This document shows positions 15,335 to 24,482 of a stretch of 64,000 nucleotides of DNA, one piece after another. Within the stretch, counting starts at the first letter, position 1. Every line of letters starts with the position of its first letter. The stretch is from positions 124,001 to 188,000 of the forward strand of contig JAUICN010000006.1 in NCBI GenBank assembly GCA_030427835.1, given 5' to 3'. Both the position numbers and the translations under genes were made by a program. Under the pieces are notes generated by a model. The model was not told the origin of the DNA. It did not search any database and saw only the letters and a list, made by a program, of their open reading frames with translations. Origin of the DNA: Polyangia bacterium (GTDB lineage Bacteria > Myxococcota_A > Polyangia > Polyangiales > JAUICN01).

Positions 15335-17557
15335 ATGTCCGAAACCCGGAAACATCCCCGCGCGCCCACGTCCATCAAGGTGCGGTACAAAAGCGCCACT
15401 CTCGAAGATTTTTTGGAGCACCATGCGCGGGACATTTCCCGTGGGGGTGTGTTCATTCGCAGTAAGAAACCCCTGCCAGAGGGCACCCTCCTAAAGTTTG
15501 AACTCCAGCTCGAGGACAGCTCCAAGTTTGTCCAAGGTGTCGGGCGGGTCGTGTGGCAACGCCACGATGAACAGGGTGGCGATGACAACCCTCCTGGCAT
15601 GGGAGTGAAGTTCATCAAGTTGAGCCCGGAAAGCCGCGCACTTGTGGAAACCATCGTGGTCTCTGCAGAGCAGTCCTCTCCCGAAGGCGACGAGCTCCCC
15701 ATACATCCATCAGACGACACCCAAATACGGCACGCGAGCCAGTTCCTCGCGGAAGCACTGGCGGATGGAAGCGACGACACCGCGGAGGAAGCCGCACGGG
15801 ACGCAGCCGCTGCACGACGAAAAACGGAAGCCATCGAGCGGGAACGCCAAGCGGCCGCAGTGGCCACTTCTTCGGGTACCCCCCAGGGGGAGCCGCTGGC
15901 CCAACGGGTGCCCGGAGAAAAACCTTCTTCGACAACGGGTGGCCTTTTTGCCGACAAGCAAATCGAGGGCGACGGTGCAACAGAAACCCAGGGTGGGGGA
16001 CTATTCGGTGCTCCCCAGCCCACGGTGGAGGATCAGGTCACCCAACCGTTTGGTCTTGCCTTCGACGACGACGAACTTGACGCCCACCTTGAGGACCAAC
16101 TTGCAGAGGCCCTCGGGGAGGACGAGGTCCAGGCCATTCCGTCCGCCGCGCCACCTGCCCGGCCGTCACCCGCCCAACCGCCGCCCGCCCAGCCATCACC
16201 CGCCCAGCCATCACCCGCCCAGCCGTCACCCGCCCAGCCGCCACCTGTCCAGAAGGCCGAAGCCGAACTCCCCGAGATTGTTGACGATGGGTTACCGCCC
16301 GATCTTTCAGACGAAGAAATTGCTGAAATCGAAAAAGAAGAGGCTGCCCAGTCCCAATCCTCTGGCAACATGAACCCAGTGGCGCGCCAATCCTGGGCTG
16401 CCCTCGACAACGAGCTCGAGGGTAACCCGGTCGGTGAACGAAAATCCCTGTACGACCTGGAGGCCGAGCTCAACGTGGAGGTTGAAGCTCCCATCGCTCC
16501 TCCAATATCACCTGCAACACCCCCAACACCGGCAGCTGGAGGTTCTGCACCCTCAAAGACCCCACCCGCGCCACCTTCGGCAGCGGCAAAGGGGGCACCC
16601 ATCGAGGCCACGGGGAGGTTTGTGGTCTCGAAGCCACCACCATCCCCCACAAGTACCAAGGGTGGTGCGAAAGCCAATCCCCCGAAAAGGTCGGGTACTC
16701 CGAACAAAGGAACCGGAAACAAAGAATCCTCGGGTGCGATGGGTAGGTGGCTTGCGTGGGGCGCCGCCGCCAGCATTCTCATGGGTTTTGTGGGCTACTT
16801 CGCCTACGGCCAACTCCAGGCGAACTACTCCAACAGCTCTAACGGCCCCGCAGTCGCCCCCAACACCTCAGGTCTTACCGAAGAACAAGCGGCTGAGGGT
16901 GCGTCCGTAGCAAACCGATCCGCTCTTGAGAACAAAGCACCTGCCCCAAGTGAAGAAGCAGCAACGGATTCCACCGACATCGCCACGGGCATCGTCACAC
17001 CAGAACCCGTCGGTGAAGCGAACGAAGGTGCCACAGACGTGGCCCTGGACGAAAAACCTGGAGACATTGCCGCCCAAGCCACACCTGAAGCGCCAGCAAT
17101 CGAAGGGCCAACTTCCACCTTTTTCGTCACCTCTACCCCCGTGGATGGTGAGGTTTGGTTCAATGGCGCAAAACTCGGCAATACACCCGGTGCGTTTCAA
17201 GTGCCCGAAGAAGGGGAGTTTTCCCTAGAGGTGAGGGCAAGGGGCTTTGAAAGCCAAGCGCGCACCCTAACCGCCGGGCATCACCACACCCGCAACGTTG
17301 CCTTTCACCTTCGGGGTATTCCACACGTCATCGAGGTACACACCGTGCCTGAGGGTGGCCTAGTTCGCGTCGCACACCATCGCTTCAAGGCACCGGGCAC
17401 CCACACGGTTCGTCACGCCACAGAGCCCATCGAAGTGGTCGCCAAGAAACCAGGTTTCCAACGCTACGAAGAGCGCCTTCCCTTTGACAGCTTTCAACCG
17501 CGGGGAGAGAACGAAATGTTTCGGCGCCTAGAGATCACGTTTACGCCTGAGCACTAA
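15335..17557 (+). CDS. PilZ-domain membrane protein with PEGA-type C-terminus
   Basis: A 740-residue protein. Residues 1-110 are a PilZ-like domain (RKHPRAPTSIKVRYKS, then DISRGGVFIRSKKPLPEG), a fold often used for c-di-GMP binding. A long acidic, proline-rich linker follows, including 15-bp repeats coding PSPAQ units (about 16180-16250). A single membrane span lies near 468-488 (AAASILMGFVGYFAYG). The last ~150 residues are PEGA-like (TSTPVDGEVWFNGAKLGNTP), probably periplasmic. This layout suggests cytoplasmic sensing linked to an envelope domain. The end overlaps gshB tail-to-tail by 17 bp. Confidence 0.8.
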   Translation: MSETRKHPRAPTSIKVRYKSATLEDFLEHHARDISRGGVFIRSKKPLPEGTLLKFELQLEDSSKFVQGVGRVVWQRHDEQGGDDNPPGMGVKFIKLSPESRALVETIVVSAEQSSPEGDELPIHPSDDTQIRHASQFLAEALADGSDDTAEEAARDAAAARRKTEAIERERQAAAVATSSGTPQGEPLAQRVPGEKPSSTTGGLFADKQIEGDGATETQGGGLFGAPQPTVEDQVTQPFGLAFDDDELDAHLEDQLAEALGEDEVQAIPSAAPPARPSPAQPPPAQPSPAQPSPAQPSPAQPPPVQKAEAELPEIVDDGLPPDLSDEEIAEIEKEEAAQSQSSGNMNPVARQSWAALDNELEGNPVGERKSLYDLEAELNVEVEAPIAPPISPATPPTPAAGGSAPSKTPPAPPSAAAKGAPIEATGRFVVSKPPPSPTSTKGGAKANPPKRSGTPNKGTGNKESSGAMGRWLAWGAAASILMGFVGYFAYGQLQANYSNSSNGPAVAPNTSGLTEEQAAEGASVANRSALENKAPAPSEEAATDSTDIATGIVTPEPVGEANEGATDVALDEKPGDIAAQATPEAPAIEGPTSTFFVTSTPVDGEVWFNGAKLGNTPGAFQVPEEGEFSLEVRARGFESQARTLTAGHHHTRNVAFHLRGIPHVIEVHTVPEGGLVRVAHHRFKAPGTHTVRHATEPIEVVAKKPGFQRYEERLPFDSFQPRGENEMFRRLEITFTPEH

Positions 17558-18479
17558 GCATGCGGATGACGTCCGCCGCGTAGTCACGCCCATCCAGTTT
17601 CGACATCTGTTGAATGCCGGTGGGGCTGGTGACGTTCACTTCGCTGAGCATGCCGTCGATCACGTCCAAGCCCACGAAACGCAAACCGTCCTCCGCCAAC
17701 CGTGGTGCCATAGTCTCTACTATCTCGCGCTCCCGTAGGGTGATCTCAGCGCGGTGAACACTCCCTCCCACGTGAATGTTGCTGCGGATTTCCCCGTTGG
17801 GGGGTACGCGAACGAGACCCCCCAGAATCTCACCGTCCATGAGCAGGATCCGCTTGTCTCCCAAACGCACATTCGGCAAGAACTCCTGCACCATCACCAC
17901 ACGACTCCCCAACCGTGTCGCAGACTCCACAAGAGGCGTAAAATTAGGATCCGCAGATTGCAGGACAAACACTCCCTCTCCCCCATGCCCGTCCACAGGC
18001 TTAAGCACGGCCTTGCCTCCCCGATCGGCCACAAAGTCACCAATCAGGGATAGATCTGCCGTCACCAGGGATTGCGGCATGAACTCCCTAAAGTGAAGCG
18101 TGTAGAGCTTTTCGTTTGCCTCCCGAAGGCCCCGCGGATCGTTGAGAACTTCCACCTGTCCGCGCACGTGTTCAAGCAACAACGTGAGCCACAGGTAGCT
18201 GTCATCAAAGGGCGGATCCTTGCGAATCCACACCACATCGTAGGTAGCCACAGCACGTTGTGTACCGCTCCCCAACCGCACCGGTGGAGTGCTACCCAAC
18301 GCAATGTCCACATCGTGGGCTTGCACGGTCAACTCCCCCGCGCTCCAACTCACACCCTGAACAAGCGCATGTTCCACAGAATGGCCCGCCCTTTTGGCAG
18401 CAAGCATGAGTGCGAAAGAGGTATCCTGATCCTCCACTACGGTGGACACCGGATCCATGATGAATAGGTGCCGCGCCAT
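17541..18479 (-). CDS. gshB: Glutathione synthetase
   Basis: ATP-grasp ligase joining gamma-glutamylcysteine and glycine. The 312 residues begin with the GshB-type N-lobe (FIMDPVSTVVEDQDTSFALM) and contain WIRKDPPFDDSYLW, the ATP-grasp loop KPVDGHGGEGVF, VQEFLPNVRLGDKRILLMDG and GLDVIDGMLSEVNVTSPTG. No gshA lies in the window. It is the last gene of a minus-strand run that includes gamma-glutamyltransferase, giving a glutathione theme. It starts 4 nt after the stop of a truncated carbonic anhydrase frame, and no good ribosome site is visible. Confidence 0.94.
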   Translation of the reverse strand: MARHLFIMDPVSTVVEDQDTSFALMLAAKRAGHSVEHALVQGVSWSAGELTVQAHDVDIALGSTPPVRLGSGTQRAVATYDVVWIRKDPPFDDSYLWLTLLLEHVRGQVEVLNDPRGLREANEKLYTLHFREFMPQSLVTADLSLIGDFVADRGGKAVLKPVDGHGGEGVFVLQSADPNFTPLVESATRLGSRVVMVQEFLPNVRLGDKRILLMDGEILGGLVRVPPNGEIRSNIHVGGSVHRAEITLREREIVETMAPRLAEDGLRFVGLDVIDGMLSEVNVTSPTGIQQMSKLDGRDYAADVIRMLSAQA

Positions 18480-18482
18480 ACG

Positions 18483-18791
18483 TTAGGTCGCCGACAGGCT
18501 TTCAACCGCGTACTCCGCGGTACCCACTTCGACTCCAACAATGGTGGGTTCCAGGTTCTTCCGCGGTGACGGGTAGTATGGATTCGGCGGAAACATGTTC
18601 CCTGCATTGCGAATCACAAAGAGGTGCCCAGGTTCCGTTTCGGTCATGGTGTTTGGGGACACACGCGAGTCGGAACAGGTAATAAGCAAAATAGGAGGTT
18701 GTTGCCCCAAAACCAACTTTTCAAAAAGCGCCTTGTGTGCCGGTACGTAGTGGTTTCGAAACCCCACGTTTCCTTGAATCGTCTTGTCCAT
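18483..18791 (-). pseudogene. Truncated beta-carbonic anhydrase
   Basis: The frame from an ATG at 18791 encodes 102 residues that match the N-terminal half of beta-carbonic anhydrases: MDKTIQGNVGFRNHY, LITCSDSRVSP (zinc Cys, Asp and Arg), VIRNAGNMFPP, and EYAVESL. It then stops. The second zinc-ligand block (H-x2-C) and the rest of the ~200-residue enzyme are missing, and gshB starts 4 nt later. Without His and Cys ligands it should not bind zinc normally. Probably a deletion relic; a short functional derivative is possible but unsupported. Confidence 0.82.
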
Positions 18792-18807
18792 CAGTTTGCT
18801 CCTAAAC

Positions 18808-20607
18808 CTATCGCCCGGCGGGAATGCCGCCCTTGCGGGGATCACTGGCCGCCACAAGTCGCAACACTCCCGCATTGTTGTCTAAGTGGATAAACTGCAC
18901 CACTGCCGAATAGGAGGCGTAGTGCATCTCGTGGCCCCGTGCGACCAGTTGTTCCTCCACGCTGCGTGGAAGAACCCGATCCTCCTCCGCCCGAATATGG
19001 TCCGGGGCGCCCTGGTGGTGAATGCGTGGCGCATCAATCGCAGTCTTCGGGTCCTGACCGGACACGAGCAGCCGCCAGGCCACGAGCTGGCTGTGTGTGG
19101 GGATTCGGCTACCTCCAGAGGCCCCAATGCAAAGCACGGGTGCACCATCTTGAAACACAATTGTCGGAACCATGCTCGAAATAGGAGTCTTGCCGGGTTC
19201 CGGGAGATTCGCGGCCCCTCCGGGAAGGCCAAACGCGTTTGCGGCCCCCGCTTCGCTTCCGAAATCGTCCATCTGGTCGTTCATCACCATGCCAGCTGCC
19301 GTGTACCGTGCGCCTAGTATGAAGTTCACCGTTGTGGTGATGGAAGCTACGTTGCCTTCCCGGTCCACCACACAAAGGTGGGACGTCCCGTAGTCTTGGA
19401 CCCGAGCGGCGGCTTGGCTTGTGGGTGGAGTAGCTCTTAGAGGGAAGTGAATAGGTGAGTCATAGGTGCGCGCGTGCATGGCCAACGCAGGTCGAAAAAT
19501 ACTTGCGCGAATCGCAAAACGCCCCCGGTTGGTCAGTACGTCCAGCGGGACGTCCACAAAATCAGGGTCGCCATACCACTGTGCCCGATCCCAGTACGCA
19601 CCTTTCCAGGATTCCGCAAACGCGTGAAAAAGAAAACCGTCCCACTCGCCCCTACGCTCCTTGGACACCCAGCGCTCGAGCAAGGCGAGGCTCTCAAGCA
19701 TGGCCAAACCCCCCGCACTGGGCAGGGGTGCGGTCACCCACCGGTAACCCAAGCGATCACCTTCCAACGGTGTTCGTTCAATCACCTTGTAGGCGGCCAA
19801 GTCCTCCGTTGTCAGCAACCCACCGTGGGCCTGATTGCTACGTACGATCTCCTTCCCGATAGGCCCGTTGTAGTAAGCCCCACTCCATCCTGCGGCCAAT
19901 TGTTCGAGCGTTGCGGCCAACTCCGGTTGCTTCACCAACACACCCGCACGAATCATGTTTGTCTGGGGATCGATCCACCGTGCAAGCACGGGGTCCTTTG
20001 CCATCTGATCCACAAAGGGCTCCAGCGTGTCGGCAAAGTGTCGCCCCACTCTCACACCGTTTTGGGCGTGCCTCAATGCAGGCTGCACGAGTACGTGTGA
20101 CTCAAGCCTACCGAACGCGTCGTGAAGTGTGGCCATCCCAGCCATCTCCCCAGGAACCGCAGTGGAAAGGCCACCATACTGGGAAGGATTGCTGTACGGC
20201 CCGTCCACCCCAACCTGACCCTTAAACATGTCTGGCGTGGCCCTTGCCGGTGCCCGTTCCCGAAAATCAAAGAAACGGGTCTTCCCTGTCTTGGCCTCAT
20301 AGTAGAGCCCGAACCCGCCCCCTCCGAGCCCACTAGAAATGGGGTTCACCACGCCCAGCGTCAGCATGGTGGCAATGGCTGCGTCCGCCGCCGAACCTCC
20401 CATGGCAAGAACTTCCGCCCCAGCCTGAGAAGCCAAAGGGTGGTCCGCTGCCACCGCCTCCTGCGAGAACGTACGAATATATCCCTTGGGTCCGCCTGCG
20501 TACTGCGCAGCGTACTGTGCTGGGTGCCGTGCTGCGTTTTGTGCATGGGCCGTCGCGAACCCAAGAACGAACCATCCAACAAGACCCAAAACCCACGCCT
20601 TCACCAT
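18808..20607 (-). CDS. ggt: Gamma-glutamyltransferase
   Basis: A periplasmic Ntn-hydrolase that removes or transfers the gamma-glutamyl group of glutathione. It has 599 residues with a signal peptide (VLGLVGWFVLGFATAHA). The large-subunit block is HPLASQAGAEVLAMGGSAADA and SSGLGGGGFGLYY. The autoprocessing Thr lies in DYGTSHLCVVD (about residue 400), which becomes the N-terminal nucleophile of the small subunit. GASGGSRIPTHSQL supplies the oxyanion glycines. It is followed by the carbonic anhydrase relic and gshB. Confidence 0.95.
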   Translation of the reverse strand: MVKAWVLGLVGWFVLGFATAHAQNAARHPAQYAAQYAGGPKGYIRTFSQEAVAADHPLASQAGAEVLAMGGSAADAAIATMLTLGVVNPISSGLGGGGFGLYYEAKTGKTRFFDFRERAPARATPDMFKGQVGVDGPYSNPSQYGGLSTAVPGEMAGMATLHDAFGRLESHVLVQPALRHAQNGVRVGRHFADTLEPFVDQMAKDPVLARWIDPQTNMIRAGVLVKQPELAATLEQLAAGWSGAYYNGPIGKEIVRSNQAHGGLLTTEDLAAYKVIERTPLEGDRLGYRWVTAPLPSAGGLAMLESLALLERWVSKERRGEWDGFLFHAFAESWKGAYWDRAQWYGDPDFVDVPLDVLTNRGRFAIRASIFRPALAMHARTYDSPIHFPLRATPPTSQAAARVQDYGTSHLCVVDREGNVASITTTVNFILGARYTAAGMVMNDQMDDFGSEAGAANAFGLPGGAANLPEPGKTPISSMVPTIVFQDGAPVLCIGASGGSRIPTHSQLVAWRLLVSGQDPKTAIDAPRIHHQGAPDHIRAEEDRVLPRSVEEQLVARGHEMHYASYSAVVQFIHLDNNAGVLRLVAASDPRKGGIPAGR

Positions 20608-20646
20608 GAACTCAACATGTCGCCGGGCGGCGTGCAGTCAAGTGTT

Positions 20647-21153
20647 TCAGTCCGCGTTGAGGGTGCCGATAAACCGCACGGTTTCAGTCGCGGCCACATC
20701 GTAGCTGTGGCGCATTTCCTTTTCGATGGTGGTCTCCACCATCCTGCCGATCCCAAAGACTTTCACCTCGATCTCCATGGTGCACCGTCGGTTCACACCA
20801 CCCTCCGTAGGCTCTGTCCAAAAGTCCCCGCTGATATGGATCTTCTCTGCCATGACAGAAGGCCGCACCGTAAATCGCCAGTGCCCATCCGAATCCATCC
20901 GCCCCTCATCCACATAGGAAAGAGAATCCCCAATCAGCTTCTGCACAGGCCCCGGTGCGTTGTTGGGCGGCTGGCTACGCACCGTGCGCCGTACCACGGT
21001 CCCGTTCTCTTCTTCCTGGGAAAGCACCTCCCATTCGCGAAACCCAAGCTTGTTAAAAAACAACTCCCGGTTGAACTCCGCATCAAAAAAGATCCGATTC
21101 CAATAGGTCTCCGCATCCACAGGAAAAAAATGGCTCACTTCAAGACGTGTCAT
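20647..21153 (-). CDS. DUF2505/SRPBCC-fold protein
   Basis: A 168-residue protein starting MTRLEVSHFFPVDAETYW at the ATG at 21153. The pattern of a short strand, helix, long curved sheet (VVRRTVRSQPP, HWRFTVRPS) and a C-terminal helix (MVETTIEKEMRHSYDVAATE) fits the SRPBCC/START-like fold of DUF2505 proteins, which probably bind a hydrophobic ligand. No signal peptide. It lies 7 nt behind the PP2C gene and 39 nt before ggt, so probably in one operon. Ligand unknown. Confidence 0.72.
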   Translation of the reverse strand: MTRLEVSHFFPVDAETYWNRIFFDAEFNRELFFNKLGFREWEVLSQEEENGTVVRRTVRSQPPNNAPGPVQKLIGDSLSYVDEGRMDSDGHWRFTVRPSVMAEKIHISGDFWTEPTEGGVNRRCTMEIEVKVFGIGRMVETTIEKEMRHSYDVAATETVRFIGTLNAD

Positions 21154-21160
21154 GGGAACT

Positions 21161-22018
21161 CTATTCCAAAGGTTCGTTGTCGATTTGGGTGTCGCCTTCG
21201 GCGCCCAGGTCGTCGAGCAGGCCACCGTCCAGCACCGTAAGGGTGACAACAGTCACGTTGTCTTCGCCGCCATTTGCGTTGGCCATATCCACCAACTGTT
21301 TTGCAGCGGCCTCCACATTGTCTCCAGAAGCCTCAAGCAACGCGCGGATCTGTTCGTCCTCCACCATGCCGGTCAGCCCATCGGAACACAGTACCAGTTG
21401 ATCTCCCGGCTTTGCGCCCTCGGAAAGCACATCCACCGTCACCGAGTCCTGCATGCCGAGCGCCCGCGTGATCACGTTGCGTGGCAGCTCATCCTGCTGC
21501 TCCTTGGGCATATCTGGCATCACGGCCAGGTAGTCGTTCACAAGCGAGTGGTCCCGGGTAAGCTGCTGCAGTTTGCCGTTTCGCAGCAAATAACACCGAC
21601 TGTCACCCACGTGGGCCACGTACATTTGGTTTTCCTTTTTGGAAAACAGTACGCCCACAATCGTCGTACCCATGCCCTGCACCGAACGATCGCGCATGGA
21701 CGCATCAAAAATTTTCCGATTCGCAACCTTGATCCCGGTCATCAGGCGGTTTTCGTCCAAAGTGAGCTTCGGATCAAAATGGAACGGCCAGGTCGCATCC
21801 TCAGAGGCGGTGGCACGAAAAAATTCACCCACCACGTCCGTGGCCATGGTGCTGGCCACGTCCCCTGCCCGATGGCCGCCCATACCGTCCGCCACCAGAT
21901 AGAGGTCGTACTCCGGCATCAAACGGTAGCGATCTTCGTTATGCTCCCGCTGTTTTCCTACGTCGGACACACCTGCCGCGACCACATGCACTGTTCTATC
22001 TGAGTCCTGCCGTGGCAT
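21161..22018 (-). CDS. PP2C-family Ser/Thr phosphatase
   Basis: A 285-residue metal-dependent phosphatase. The start at 22018 (MPRQDSDRTVHV) places the first motif correctly. Motifs in order: GVSDVGKQREHNEDRY, LVADGMGGHRAGDVAS (metal-binding Asp), VAHVGDSRCYLLR, LVLCSDGLTGMV and GGEDNVTVV. All metal-coordinating aspartates are present. It is the likely counterpart of the Pkn-type kinases in this window, although they are not adjacent. It is transcribed divergently from the VOC gene across a 262-bp intergenic region. Confidence 0.93.
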   Translation of the reverse strand: MPRQDSDRTVHVVAAGVSDVGKQREHNEDRYRLMPEYDLYLVADGMGGHRAGDVASTMATDVVGEFFRATASEDATWPFHFDPKLTLDENRLMTGIKVANRKIFDASMRDRSVQGMGTTIVGVLFSKKENQMYVAHVGDSRCYLLRNGKLQQLTRDHSLVNDYLAVMPDMPKEQQDELPRNVITRALGMQDSVTVDVLSEGAKPGDQLVLCSDGLTGMVEDEQIRALLEASGDNVEAAAKQLVDMANANGGEDNVTVVTLTVLDGGLLDDLGAEGDTQIDNEPLE

Positions 22019-22280
22019 CGAGACGTCCTGACTACGCGTGAGATGTCCCCCGGATTCCTTTATGTCCAACGGAATTTCCCTTCTTCTTCTTTCAAATGAT
22101 GCCCACCCCGCCCACGCGGGCCCCCAAATTGAGACATTCATGACAATATTCTCATGAAACCAGCCGGTACGGTGAGCGAACATGGCCACGGATTGAAAAT
22201 CGTTTGACCACCTCCCCGCAGGATTGTAGTGCACCAGTCGGTTAACTATCGATAGTAGCGGAAAACAGGAGGGAAGAGCC

Positions 22281-23042
22281 ATGAGTGAACAAAAAACTAG
22301 CCAGGGGCGATTTGTATGGGCCGATTTGATGGCCACCGACCCGACAAAAGCGGCGGCGTTCTACAGTGAGCTGATGAACTGGAGCACCGCACCCTGGGGC
22401 GAGCACTACACCATGTTCAAACTGGGAGAAAAAGGCATCGCCGGAACCGCCCAGCTTCCTCCCCAGGCAGCGGGAGTTCCCTCCCACTGGCTTCAGTACG
22501 TCACCGTCGATGACGTGGATGCCGCGGCAAATAAAGTACAGGAGCTGGGAGGCTCGATCCTTATGGGCCCCATGGATCTGCCCGACGTGGGGCGTTCGGT
22601 AACCATTCGCGATCCCCAGGGTGCGGTGATCATTCTTTTCCGTTCCTCCCATGGAGAAAAGCCAGAGTCCGAACAACCTGGCATGGGCGAATTTTGTTGG
22701 CATGAACTGCTGACCGACGACATCGAAAAGTCAAAAGCCTTCTACCAAACCCTGTTTGGCTGGGAGTTCGAAAAAGCGGAGATGCCCATGGAGTACTGGA
22801 TTGGCAAACGTGGAGACCAACAAACCTGCGCAATCATGGCCCGCCCTGAAATGGTCCCCGTAAACACCTGGTCCAGTTACCTGTTGGTCGAGGACATCCA
22901 CGAAGCCAAGGCCCGGGCAGAAAAATTGGGCGCCACCGCACAGATGGAGCCCGAGGAAGTGCCGCAGTACGGTATTTTTGCTCCAATAGTGGATCCGGTT
23001 GGAGCCATGGTTCTGCTTTTTCAAAGCACCATGGAAAGCTAG
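22281..23042 (+). CDS. Two-domain VOC/glyoxalase-like protein
   Basis: 253 residues built from two VOC modules: RFVWADLMATDPTKAAAFYS (from about 10) and FCWHELLTDDIEKSKAFYQ (from about 136). Each ends in a metal-side strand (VTIRDPQGAVIILF, PIVDPVGAMVLLF). The family covers glyoxalase I, dioxygenases and antibiotic-binding proteins; this member resembles uncharacterised 27-kDa-antigen-like glyoxalases. The substrate is unknown. A strong ribosome site (AGGAGG) lies upstream of the ATG. Cytoplasmic, with no signal peptide. Confidence 0.85.
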   Translation: MSEQKTSQGRFVWADLMATDPTKAAAFYSELMNWSTAPWGEHYTMFKLGEKGIAGTAQLPPQAAGVPSHWLQYVTVDDVDAAANKVQELGGSILMGPMDLPDVGRSVTIRDPQGAVIILFRSSHGEKPESEQPGMGEFCWHELLTDDIEKSKAFYQTLFGWEFEKAEMPMEYWIGKRGDQQTCAIMARPEMVPVNTWSSYLLVEDIHEAKARAEKLGATAQMEPEEVPQYGIFAPIVDPVGAMVLLFQSTMES

Positions 23043-23297
23043 ACAGCGCAGGCATCTCGCGCAGCGAAAATCCAAGAGGCGGCTGAACGTTCCAAAATGG
23101 GATAGTTGGCCGCCTTTTGCCATGTTGGGATCATAAATGCTCCCAACCAGACCCAGAAAATCCGAGGTGGCGGCCAACATCGTACGTCATTTCGGGCAGT
23201 TCCAAATCCTTGTGGATCCGCCCCATCGATCGATCGTATTGTGCTTGCAGCAAACGCAACAACACGCAGCCAAACGGTCGTGAAGGGGGTAGGGGCC

Positions 23298-24008
23298 ATG
23301 AAGCACCAAGCAACAAAACAGCGTTCCACGGAACGGCGTCGGTACAGCCGTGCCAACTTGAATGCGGAGGCTCTCTTTGTGCACCGTGAGCAAGCCGTGG
23401 CCCGCGCCAAACTCACCAACATTTCTGCGGGCGGAGCACTGCTTTGCAGCGAAAGCAGCATTCGCCCGGTAGAATCCATGGAAATGCTGTTGCAGCTCGA
23501 CAAAAAGCAACAACAACCCTTACGACTCAACGTTGCCGTACAGCGGGTCACCTTTGAAAAACGTGGGGCATCCCTCGCGGTCCGCTTCAAAAAGTTAACA
23601 CCCGATGCAGAAGATCTACTGCAGGACACCATCTGCGAAGCACTTCTCACGGCCCATCGCCGTAGCCACCCGGCCGTGCTTATGGTTGGACGCCACTCCC
23701 GTGTCCTTCAGCAGATGACGGCCGACTTCAAGGCCATGGGGAAACGTGTGGTGATCGCAGATGATGCGGTACAGGCGGTGGCCCACCTACAGGATCCCCA
23801 AGGATACATCGACACCATCATCGTAGACGGGCGTGTCGGCCACTCCCTAAGCCTAGAGGTGCTCAAAATCCACGCAGCCAAGCAGGAAAACCTCGAGCTC
23901 ATCGAGCTGCCACCCCAACGTGCCCTCGACCGGCCAGCCAAGGCACCCACTCTACTTCACAGCAAAGATCTCCACTCCACCAACGTATGGAAAGTATTCT
24001 CTGCCTAG
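23298..24008 (+). CDS. PilZ protein with receiver-like C-terminal domain
   Basis: A 236-residue protein. The ATG at 23298 follows a purine-rich AAGGGGG site. The N-terminus is PilZ-like (RRRYSRANLNAEALF, then LTNISAGGALLCSE, residues 10-110). The C-terminal half (PAVLMVGRHSRVLQQMTADF ... YIDTIIVDGRVG) has the strand-helix pattern of a response-regulator receiver. The early acidic pocket is absent, so it is probably a pseudo-receiver. This suggests coupling of a second-messenger signal to protein contacts. Confidence 0.75.
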   Translation: MKHQATKQRSTERRRYSRANLNAEALFVHREQAVARAKLTNISAGGALLCSESSIRPVESMEMLLQLDKKQQQPLRLNVAVQRVTFEKRGASLAVRFKKLTPDAEDLLQDTICEALLTAHRRSHPAVLMVGRHSRVLQQMTADFKAMGKRVVIADDAVQAVAHLQDPQGYIDTIIVDGRVGHSLSLEVLKIHAAKQENLELIELPPQRALDRPAKAPTLLHSKDLHSTNVWKVFSA

Positions 24009-24074
24009 AAAATACCAACCCAGAATAGTGAGTTGTGCACTTCACTCGCCCATCCGACCTGCTAGACACGAAGG

Positions 24075-24482
24075 GTGTTTGCCGGAAGAGCTTCGCTGCT
24101 ATTCATAGGGTGCTTCGTCGCCATTGCCACAGGGTGCGCCCCGGCCATCGGTGATTCCTGCACCACCACCACCGATTGTTCGGTCAACGGAGACCGGATC
24201 TGTGACCGCGCTTCCCCCGGTGGCTACTGTACTGTCGGTGGTTGCGAGGCGGATACCTGCCCTGACGGTGCCCGTTGCGTGGAGTTCCGGTTCGACCCCT
24301 CTAGGCTTGCCACCCGATGGTGCATGGCCCGCTGCAGCTCCAGCCGGGATTGCCGAAAAGGGGACGGCTACCGGTGCCTCGAGGCCTCCGAAATTGCCGG
24401 AACGGACGATGAAACTCTGGCCCGAGTGCTTGACGACGGAAAAGAATCCGCTGGATTCTGCGCCCAGCCCGCCGCCCAGTAG
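24075..24482 (+). CDS. Cys-rich hypothetical lipoprotein
   Basis: A 135-residue lipoprotein with a GTG start. The signal ends IATGC (C21). The mature part has about twelve cysteines in short spacings (CTTTTDC, CDRASPGGYC, CEADTCPDGARC, CSSSRDC), a layout common in small Myxococcota lipoproteins whose cysteines form disulfides outside the cytoplasm. No catalytic motif is visible. It follows the PilZ gene by 66 bp. Function unknown. Confidence 0.75.
   Translation: MFAGRASLLFIGCFVAIATGCAPAIGDSCTTTTDCSVNGDRICDRASPGGYCTVGGCEADTCPDGARCVEFRFDPSRLATRWCMARCSSSRDCRKGDGYRCLEASEIAGTDDETLARVLDDGKESAGFCAQPAAQ

Noticed and set aside
16033..16782. Minus-strand frame over the PilZ/PEGA linker
   Set aside because: Gly/Ala/Trp repeats are the reverse complement of the Pro-rich repeat; not a gene.
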